A stretch of DNA of 17,500 bases from NCBI GenBank assembly GCA_037179515.1, contig JAXCGZ010004399.1, positions 1 through 17,500 of the forward strand. Direction: 5' to 3'. Of the stretch, positions 8,791-17,500 are shown piece after piece; the first letter of the stretch is position 1, and each line of letters starts with the position of its first letter. This DNA comes from Halocaridina rubra (Eukaryota > Arthropoda > Malacostraca > Decapoda > Atyidae). The notes under the pieces were generated by a model. It made no database searches. It had not been told where the DNA came from and saw only the letters and a program-made list of their open reading frames with translations. The translations under genes and the position numbers were made by a program.

Positions 8791-9777
8791 TCATTTCTTT
8801 CATCATTTAACCTTCTTGCCTCTTGCAACAAGTTTTTGATCTTTCCCATCTCTTCCTGTGTTCTGTATTGTCTAATGAACACTTCTTTGAATTCTTGAAG
8901 GTCTTTTAGACTTTTTTTTTCTCAACAATATTTCCCTACATGTTTCCCCTCTCTCAAAGGTTACTTTTGTTGGTCTCGGCTTTCCTTCCCTCGAATATTT
9001 ACCTAGTTGGTGTATGTTTACAATATCCTCAGGACCACATACTACTCCAAGCTTTCTTAGCAGGTCTACAACCCTAGCTTTATTTTCTTCAAGTCTCCCC
9101 TGCCATGTTGGCTCCTGGGACTCGCTTATGCCTGAGATTACCACTGTGTTCTCCTTATCAAGTGCCTGTCTGATGAGTGGGTTTGCCCTTTCCATCACAA
9201 CGTCTTTCATTTTTTCGATTACTGTCTCTTTATAGTCAACTGTTTGTATGTTTTCCAGTGCCACCACCTTTACAGCCTCTTTTACTGCCACATTCCCCTT
9301 TAGTGCATCAGCAAAGGAAGTTTTCATGGCATCATTTTCCATATTCAGCTTCTGGAACTCTTTTCTGAACTGTTCAATGTTTTCCTTAATCTGGACATTC
9401 CAAGCAGCAATCTCGTCTCTCTCAGAAGAGAGCAGTGAACTAACATCTAATTCCTTTAGGTTGTCATGCAGCTGTTTGTTTTTATCTTCTTGTTTAGAAA
9501 GTCTAGATTCTAGTTGACTCTTTTCCCCTTCCAGCTTCTTTATTCTTTTTTCTAGTTCCTTTCTCTCCTGCCCTTGTGCTTTATTTGCTTCCTCCAAAGA
9601 TCTTATTTGCTCTCTGAGTGTTTCATTCTCTTTCATTTCTCCATCCATATTCTGAATTTTATCATCAAGGCTTATAACCATTTCCTCTAAATTTTTGATT
9701 TTCTGTTTGAGTCTCCTGATGGCTACCCCTCCTACCGACCCATGGATGGGAGAGGTTTGGGAGAGAGATGGCGTCAT
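8697..9777 (-). pseudogene. CR1-B ORF1: coiled-coil / RRM-like / CTD nucleic-acid-binding protein, one frameshift
   Basis: This is the LINE ORF1 protein, expected to coat element RNA as a multimer. The ATG at 9777-9775 has A at -3. Residues about 20-130 are a heptad-like, Glu/Lys/Leu-rich coiled coil (EMVISLDDKIQNMDGEMK; LEKRIKKLEGEKSQLESRL). Residues about 210-290 resemble the RRM-like domain of L1-type ORF1p (TVVISGIS, LLRKLGV, IVNIHQLGK, RPTKVTFE). The last ~60 codons (8882-8697) form a C-terminal domain with KEVFIRQYRTQEEM and EARRLNDERNEEEKKNF. That tail is out of frame: a run of nine A (8912-8920 as T on the + strand) carries a one-base indel, after which the first frame stops at 8874-8872. 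The stop TAA is at 8699-8697. No CCHC zinc knuckle or PHD finger is visible. Confidence 0.82.
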
Positions 9778-10849
<1,072 letters not shown>

Positions 10850-11543
10850 ATTTTTTTATATAAAACAATATTAATGTAAGTGATCTCTCGTGCAGTGTAT
10901 ATGTAAATATAGGAAACAATTAAACACATACTTTAGGATTAAAGTTTTTAAGCATCTTAACTTTTCCATTTCTGTAATATGCAAATTGACAATGGTGCCG
11001 CTGTGTCAAATATACGATAAAATTACATGCATAACATGACAAGGGAAGGATACATGAAACTAAGGTTCTCTTCTTCTTCTATATGTTACTCTACACAGCT
11101 AAGCCAAAACAAGAACAATTTTGCAAGAATTTAAATGTTTGGGGCCTTCACTGGGTATCTGGAGAATGTTTTGCCACTGTAGTGTGTAGTCCATTGTACC
11201 ATAAACTAACGTAACCTAACCTAACCATTCTAATCACTATTTATTGATGACTCACAAATGATAGAAATTAACAATGTGTCATGTTAATCATCACTGTCCA
11301 TAGATATGTAGGTTACGGTAAAGATGTCAGGGTACACGATTCACTACACCAAAGTAGCACACACAAAAATGTGTTTCTCGTTTTTCAAGCTTCTATTTTC
11401 ATTTTGTGCCCAAGTGCAAGCAAAAGCAATCTTTGAATACTGGTGATCGGAGTAGATCAGTCTTGGATAGAGGACTGTCTCTGAAAACGGGTGAAGAAAT
11501 ATACTCCTACATTTCCTTGTCAAGTATTTTGTCTCCTTTTTAA
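10850..11543. other. Unassigned intergenic sequence
   Basis: I recognise no gene or element. The only notable item is AACCTAACCTAACC at 11213-11226, a little over two units of the arthropod telomeric pentamer CCTAA, too short to mean much. All frames are short and show no family motif. Confidence 0.6.
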
Positions 11544-12770
<1,227 letters not shown>

Positions 12771-12787
12771 AAGTACCTTAAAATACG

Positions 12788-12874
12788 ATTAGCCACACAA
12801 ATAATCTAATCGAGGTAGGATAATGAGGCAATACCTTCATTTAAAAAAATAGTAGTAGTAGTAGTAGTAGTAGT
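12788..12874. repeat. Partial repeat unit ending in (AGT)8
   Basis: The stretch GATTAGCCACA ... GGATAATGAGGCAATACC ... ATTTAAAAAAA, then (AGT)8 at 12851-12874, resembles the end of the ~360-bp units at 13172-13244 and 17109-17168 (TTAGCCA, GATGATGAGG, GCAATTTAAAA, then TAG/CAG units). I read it as the 3' end of an upstream, otherwise unrecognisable copy. Confidence 0.5.
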
Positions 12875-13250
12875 GAAAAATACTAAAGATAATGACTGTC
12901 ATAGAAGAGACTACATTCCCGTCCATTGTGAAAATCACTTCAAGTGCCATTTATTTGTGAAGACCTACACTGCTTTGTCTCTGTGGGACAAGGTCAAGCA
13001 CTTGGGTAGAAACTGTAAAGTATCTAGGCTTTGAGTATGTATTTTTTTATAGTAGACCTAGGAAACAAGGTTGAATGCAAGAGCAAAGTTATTAAAAACA
13101 ATAGAAATTGAAGGAAAGTGAGTGCTTAGGAGGTTACATACCATGTTCACAGTCAAAAAATCTTGGAAATTTATTAGCCATGCAGACACTTATTATTTGC
13201 TAGGATGATGAGGTAGTTCTTGCAATTTAAAAAAAAAAAGTAGTAGAAAT
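12875..13250. repeat. ~370-bp degenerate repeat unit, copy 1
   Basis: Bounded by (AGT)8 on the left and poly(A) plus TAGTAG on the right. The core from GTGGGACAAGGTC (12983) to GTATCTA matches copy 2 (16925) at 35 of 44 ungapped positions by my count. The TTAGCCA to GATGATGAGG block follows 189 bp after the GTGG start, against 184 bp in copy 2. There is no ORF. I do not recognise the family; it could be a satellite-like unit or a non-autonomous element. Confidence 0.6.
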
Positions 13251-13290
13251 GGTTTTAAAATCCAAAATTATAATTCTTTATTTAATATAA
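13251..13290. other. Junction between repeat copy 1 and RTE-3
   Basis: A short AT-rich stretch of uncertain ownership. The exact RTE-3 5' boundary cannot be set without a second full-length copy. Confidence 0.4.
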
Positions 13291-13484
13291 CCCCCTTGAA
13301 GGAGGGAGGGTTAAGAGTACTTCCTCCATTTTCCCCTGCGTGTCGTAAAAGTCGACTAAATGTGGTGGAGCTGGGGGGGGGACTTGGAAGCCTCTTTTCT
13401 GTATTTATTCGTCCTAGGAGTGGCCAAGAGATGCAGAGGTATTCTGGCAGGAGAGATCCAGCCAGAACCTGAATAATTGGGAAT
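13291..13484 (+). other. RTE-3 5' UTR (probable)
   Basis: Untranslated leader upstream of the first plausible ATG (13485). It contains GTCGACTAAA, a G-rich run near 13370-13381 and AACCC...GGGTT pairing potential at its start. Assignment is by position only. Confidence 0.5.
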
Positions 13485-14212
13485 ATGAATGTGCGTGGTT
13501 GTGGTGTAAATGAAAATAAGAGGGAGGTGATTGGTAGTATGCTTGTGGAGAGAAAGATGAATGTACTTGCACTGGCGAAACTAAGATAAAAGGGAATGGT
13601 GAAGTGACATATAGGAGTGTGGTAGGTAAGGTGTCTGGAGTTGAGAGAGGGAGAGGAAGAGAGGGAGTGGCCCTGTTAATAAATGAAGAGATAAATTAGT
13701 GTGTGGTGAAATGGCGGGAAGCATCATCTCAAATAATAGCAACTAATATGAGGCTGGGATTCGAGGCTTGGGCATTTGTGAGCGCATATGGCCCTGACAG
13801 TGAAAGAAGTGAGAAAGAAAGAGAAGAATTTTGGATGAAATTGAACGAGTGTGTGGAAGACTTGGTAATGAATATAAATGTGGTGTTGATGGGAGATTTA
13901 AATGCTAGAGTACTGAATGAGCCAGTGGATGGTGTAATTGGGAAGTATGGAGTACCTGGTAGGAATGAGAGTGGAGAGAAAATTATAGAAATGTGTACTG
14001 AGAGAGAGATATTGATTGCTAATACTGTATTTAAAAAGAAGGATGTACACAAGTATAATGGGAAAGTAGATGACAGAGTATTAATGGAGTATGTTGTGGT
14101 GAACAGGAAGATGATTGAAAGAGTATTCGATGTGAATGTACTGATAGGAACTAGTGGTGGAATATCTGATCATTATTTAGTGGAAAGTAGAGTGAGAGTG
14201 GGAGAAAAGTGA
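13485..14212 (+). pseudogene. RTE-3 endonuclease (frameshift, one stop)
   Basis: This is the APE-type endonuclease of the RTE-like LINE. It starts at the ATG 13485 (MNVRGCGVNENKREVIG), where the Asn is a catalytic candidate. A one-base deletion near 13578 moves the frame just before the catalytic ETK motif. From there one frame runs to the TGA at 14210-14212 with a single TAG at 13697-13699. Motifs in order are KVSGVERGRGREGVALLINE, WAFVSAYGPDSE, VVLMGDLNARV (about residue 62 of the 13703 frame), KYGVPGRNESGEKIIEMC, LMEYVVV and GGISDHYLVESRVRV, which keeps the catalytic SDH. It ends directly after the endonuclease domain, so the linker is read in another frame. Confidence 0.85.
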
Positions 14213-14890
14213 AGAAAGAGGAGAAGCGAGAGAGGAAGAGAAATGCAAAAAGTGAATGTATTGTATAAGAAAGAGAAAAGTTGTGAGTATATGGCTAGTC
14301 TGAGGAATGTGTCGAATGTAGTAAAAGAGAAATTGGAGGAGGGACTGGAAGAAGAATGCAGTTGTTTCAAGGAGGAATTTATGAAGTGTGCCGAGGCAGT
14401 GTTCAGAATGAGACTATCTGGTGAAAGTAAAAGAAAAGGTAGTGAATTGTGGAATGAGCAGGTGAGTGCAGCAGTGGCTGAAAAGAAGTAGGTTTTTGAG
14501 TTATGGTTGCAGGTAGGTAATGTAAAAGCGTATGAAAGGTATTGTGCAAAGAGGTTAGCAAAGCACATGGTGAGGGAAGCAAATAGAGAAGAGGCTGTAA
14601 GGTGGGGTATATGCTTGTTTGAGAATTTTAAAAGGAATAAAAAGATATTTTGAATGGAAGTGCAAAGAGTGAGGAAAGGTGAGTGTGGTAGGGAGTAGAG
14701 GGTGAAAGGAGCAGATGCGCAATTGCTGGTAGATGAAATAAAGGTGAGAGAGAGATGGGCTGAATATTTCAAGGACCTGCTAGATGAGGAAGATGATAGA
14801 GAGGCGGAGATTGTGGCTGTGGGAAGCAAATGAAGAATGCCAATGTTAGGTGATGAGAATGATAGATAAATAACAAAAGAGGAGGTACAC
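14213..14890 (+). pseudogene. RTE-3 linker between endonuclease and RT (broken)
   Basis: Charged, low-complexity-like linker coding sequence in changing frames. Visible pieces are EKLEEGLEEECSCFKEEF and SKRKGSELWNEQ (14243-14491), with the latter matching RGSEWWNEGV of RTE-1, then RWAEYFKDLLDEEDDREAE (about 14755-14810), matching RWAEYFESLLN of RTE-1. Stops include TAG at 14489-14491 and a TGA near 14652. A 280-codon antisense frame across 14173-15015 is a shadow caused by the C-poor sense strand. Confidence 0.7.
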
Positions 14891-16315
14891 TTGGCATTGA
14901 GAGCAATGAAAGCAGGTAAAGCACCAGGTATATATGAGTGGTATGTTGAATGCTTGTCAAAAGGTGTGGAGGCATTAGTAGAATGGATTGCTAGGTTGTT
15001 GAATGTATGTTTCAAGAAAGGGATGGTCTCAGTTGACTGGAGGAGTGCATGTATAGTTCCACTTTACAAAGAGAAAGGAGATAAGTATGAGTGTAGTAGT
15101 TTTAGAGGAATTAGTTTGTTGAGTGTAGTTGTTAAGGTATATGAAAGAGTGTTAATCGAGAGAATTAGGAAAGGTACTGAGAGATTGATTGGGGAAGATT
15201 AGTGTGGGTTCAGGGGAGGAAGAGGAGGTGTGGATTAGACGTTTGTGGTAAGACAGGTGTGTGAGAAGTTCTTTGAGAAAGGTAGGGAAACTTTCTGGGC
15301 TTTTATGGACTTAGAGAGAGTGTATGACAGGGTAGATAGAGAGAGGTTGTGGAGTGTGTTGATGGCTATATGGAATAAGTGGAAGTTTGTTGAATGCAGT
15401 GAAGAGTTTTTACATGAATAGTAGAGCATGTGTGAGAGTTGGGAATGGTACGAGAGATTGGTTTGAAGTGAATGTAGGGTTATGTCAAGGTTGTGTAATG
15501 TCGCCATGGATGTTTAATGTGTATATGGATGGAGTGGTAAGGGAAGTAAATGAAAGAGTATTAACCAGAGGCTTGGCATAGTGGGTAAGGATGGATGGTT
15601 GTAGAAACTGAATCAGTTGCTATTTGCGGATGATACTGTACTGGTGGCTGATACTGAGAATAAATTGAATCATTTGGCGAATGAGCGTGCTAGTGTGAGT
15701 GAAAGAAGGAACTTGCTAGTGAATATGGGTAAAAGTATAGTCATGAGATGCGTGAAGAGTTACTGTTGGCAGATTGAATGTAAGGACAAATGGGGAGTTG
15801 CCTGAAGAAGTTGAGAGTTTTAAATATCTGAGGTCGCATGTAGCAAGGAGTGGACAAGTGAATGTAAAGGTAACTCACAGAGTGAAAGAAGCAAGAAAAT
15901 GTCTAGGTGGACTGAAAAGTGTAATAAGAAATAGATATTTGGGAAAGAATGCAAAGAGAAGGATTATGAAGGTGTGATTATGCCGACAGCATTGTATGGA
16001 GCAGAGACTTGGAAAACAAGAGAGGATGAAACAAACAAGTTGAATGTAATAAAGATGAGGTGTTTAAGAAGTATGATTAGTGTATCTAGAATAGCTAGAG
16101 TAAAGAATGAGAATTCAAGGTAGAGAACAGGTGCTGAAAGGAAGCTGTTGCATAGGTTAGATCAGAGAGTGTTGAGTTGGTTTGGATGCATGGAAAGGAT
16201 GAGTGATGAACAAATAGTCAAGAGGGAGACCTAGTGGATGCACGTGGAATGTCAGAGGACAGAGAAGATTGCATGCAAGAGATATGAATGAGTTGAGGAA
16301 GACTGTGTACAGATG
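14891..16315 (+). pseudogene. RTE-3 reverse transcriptase and C-terminal domain (broken)
   Basis: The RT of the LINE in five or more frame segments. Motifs in order are MKAGKAPGIYEW, WRSACIVPLYKEKGD and SFRGISLLSVVVKVYERVL (14891-15202), a degraded QCGFRGGRGG block (about 15200), palm motif A as MDLERVYDRVDRERLW (about 15306-15350), VGLCQGCVMSPWMFNVYMDG (about 15473-15535), the catalytic LLFADDTVLVAD (15617-15655), the thumb ESFKYLRSHVARSG (about 15810), and ALYGAETWKTREDE followed by LSWFGCMERMSDEQ near the end. The stop is the TGA at 16313-16315. Compared with RTE-2, two deletions have removed the region that encodes SPRGRPRIRWMDG; one lies between copies of AAGAG. Both palm aspartates remain. 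Confidence 0.83.
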
Positions 16316-16478
16316 ACGTGGACCAAAGGGATTTCTCGCACCTGCTAGCTCAATTAACTGTGATGGGCGGGTGTGATAGGAGTTGCCATTTAATGAAGCA
16401 GTGGGGGTAAACCAGCTGCGGCTGTTGGGTCATCCCCCTTGCAAGAGGAATGTGGTCATGTGCATATATATGCATGTA

Positions 16479-16481
<3 letters not shown>
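16316..16481 (+). other. RTE-3 3' UTR
   Basis: Shares CCAAAGGGATTTCTCGCA, ACCAGCTGCGGCTGT and the terminal CCCCC-TGCAAGAGGAATGT region with the 3' UTR of RTE-2 (10568-10818), which is longer by about 90 bp. This shared block defines the family and links RTE-2 to RTE-3. Confidence 0.7.

Positions 16482-16570
<89 letters not shown>
16482..16570. repeat. (AT)44 microsatellite, tail of RTE-3
   Basis: 89 bp of AT dinucleotides directly after the RTE-3 3' UTR. RTE-2 has a short mixed ATGT/GT tail in the same place, so this looks like an element tail that expanded by slippage. Confidence 0.95.
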
Positions 16571-16574
<4 letters not shown>

Positions 16575-16715
16575 GTACCTCTGAGTTAATGCTTTGCGAG
16601 CTAGCAAGATACTGTATACATTAAATGATACATGATATATGCTTCATAAATGAGATTCATAAAACAAAAATGCTATAATTGTAATAGTATACTCGTAAGA
16701 GTATAATATATAGAA
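16571..16715. other. Unassigned AT-rich sequence
   Basis: Short AT-rich stretch between the RTE-3 tail and the next trinucleotide array. I see nothing recognisable. Confidence 0.6.
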
Positions 16716-16754
16716 GTAATAGTAGTAGTAGCAGCAGCAGCAGCAACAGCAGCT

Positions 16755-16791
<37 letters not shown>

Positions 16792-16815
16792 CAGTAGTAG
16801 TAGTAGTAGTAGTAG
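16716..16815. repeat. Compound (AGT)/(CAG)/(AGT) array
   Basis: Imperfect AGT and CAG units, then about 20 AGT units with one CAG. It is the left boundary of repeat copy 2, as (AGT)8 is for copy 1. Confidence 0.95.
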
Positions 16816-17167
16816 ACTCAACAAACTAATGGCAGAGAAAAAACAAGTATCAAAGGGGTTTTTAGTGGATGGTTGCGATGCCGAATGTCTTTTTCTTTGT
16901 TAAGTTTGGCACTGTTCTCCATCCGTGGAACAAGGTCTCACCGTAGGGTAGAAAATGTGAAGTATCTACTCTATGTGGATGTAGTTCTTGAATGCAGAAA
17001 AACGAAAAAAGATTGAATGTAATATTTAAAAAAATAAAATAAAAAGGAGGAAATCCGGTTCCCTAAAGCTTGCCCACTTTATTTCCCAGACAATAAACAT
17101 TGAAAAATGATTAGCAATCCGAGAACCTATTCGAGTTATGATGATAAAGTTCTTCTTTGCAATAGAG
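16816..17167. repeat. ~360-bp degenerate repeat unit, copy 2
   Basis: Counterpart of 12875-13250. The distance from the left AGT array to GTGGaACAAGG is 110 bp here and 109 bp in copy 1. The GATTAGC to GATGATAAAG block at 17109 lies 184 bp further on (189 bp in copy 1). It ends at a CAG/TAG array. No ORF. Confidence 0.6.

Positions 17168-17224
<57 letters not shown>
17168..17224. repeat. (CAG)n(TAG)n array
   Basis: About nine CAG units followed by about ten TAG units; the right boundary of repeat copy 2. Confidence 0.95.

Positions 17225-17500
<276 letters not shown>

Larger units (their letters stand above)
13291..16570 (+). mobile_element. RTE-3: nearly complete, heavily mutated RTE-like LINE
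   Basis: A + strand LINE with a probable 5' UTR (13291-13484), endonuclease, linker, RT, C-terminal domain, 3' UTR and an (AT)n tail. It covers the whole expected length of about 3.2 kb, whereas RTE-1 is cut by the window and RTE-2 is truncated. It has many frameshifts and stops and two deletions in the C-terminal domain, so it is inactive. It shares its 3' UTR with RTE-2 and not with RTE-1. It lies between two copies of a ~360-bp repeat. The sense strand is strikingly C-poor (20 G to 3 C in 14281-14340). Confidence 0.85.

Noticed and set aside
11213..11226. Interstitial telomeric repeat (CCTAA)n
   Set aside because: Only a little over two units are present, which is expected by chance in AT-rich DNA.
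14173..15015. 280-codon open frame on the - strand
   Set aside because: It lies antisense to RTE-3 and exists because the sense strand is C-poor. Its Ser/Thr/Leu/Phe-rich composition and lack of motifs fit a shadow.

Overview
This window looks like repeat-dense, intergenic animal DNA, most likely from a crustacean and probably a decapod. The reasons are several classes of degenerate APE-type LINEs, a tRNA-derived SINE, and very long pure microsatellites: (GT) about 47 units, (ACT) about 26 units, and (AAT)/(ATT) blocks of 170 to 230 bp. I found no host protein-coding gene, functional tRNA, rRNA, CRISPR array or prokaryotic feature. Every recognisable coding segment belongs to a retrotransposon. 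The taxon is inferred from repeat style and is not proven.

Layout, left to right. (1) 1-3053, + strand: the body and 3' end of a decayed RTE-like LINE (RTE-1: endonuclease, reverse transcriptase, C-terminal domain, 3' UTR, (TAGA)4 tail). (2) 3054-5592, - strand: a CR1-like LINE (CR1-A), cut at its 3' end by the RTE-1 tail and truncated at its 5' end inside the endonuclease. (3) 5593-10080, - strand: a near-full-length, much better preserved CR1-like LINE (CR1-B) with a 5' UTR, ORF1 (coiled coil, RRM-like and C-terminal domains), ORF2 (endonuclease plus RT) and a structured 3' UTR. A + strand tRNA-Ala-like SINE (7013-7218) sits inside its ORF2. (4) 10081-10175: a (GT)n array. (5) 10176-10849: a 5'-truncated RTE-like fragment (RTE-2). 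(6) 10850-12770: unassigned DNA holding two compound microsatellites in opposite orientation. (7) 12788-17224: a degenerate repeat unit of about 360 bp bounded by trinucleotide arrays, split by a third, nearly complete but heavily mutated RTE-like LINE (RTE-3, 13291-16570, ending in an (AT)n tail). (8) 17371-17500: another (ACT)n(AAT)n block running off the window.

How the parts relate. The LINE ORF2 products would nick target DNA (endonuclease) and copy their own RNA (RT), with CR1 ORF1p acting as an RNA-binding partner. The SINE has no ORF and must borrow a LINE machinery. The nesting order can be read directly: the SINE is younger than CR1-B, RTE-1 abuts an internal breakpoint of CR1-A, and CR1-B appears to sit within a (GT)n tract. 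The items most worth a second look are the ORF1/ORF2 overlap of CR1-B with an in-frame A AAU UUU slippery heptamer, the small number of lesions in CR1-B, the SINE with a paralogous empty site in CR1-A, and the ~360 bp trinucleotide-bounded repeat flanking RTE-3. I see no candidate for a wholly new biological system beyond these element-level observations.
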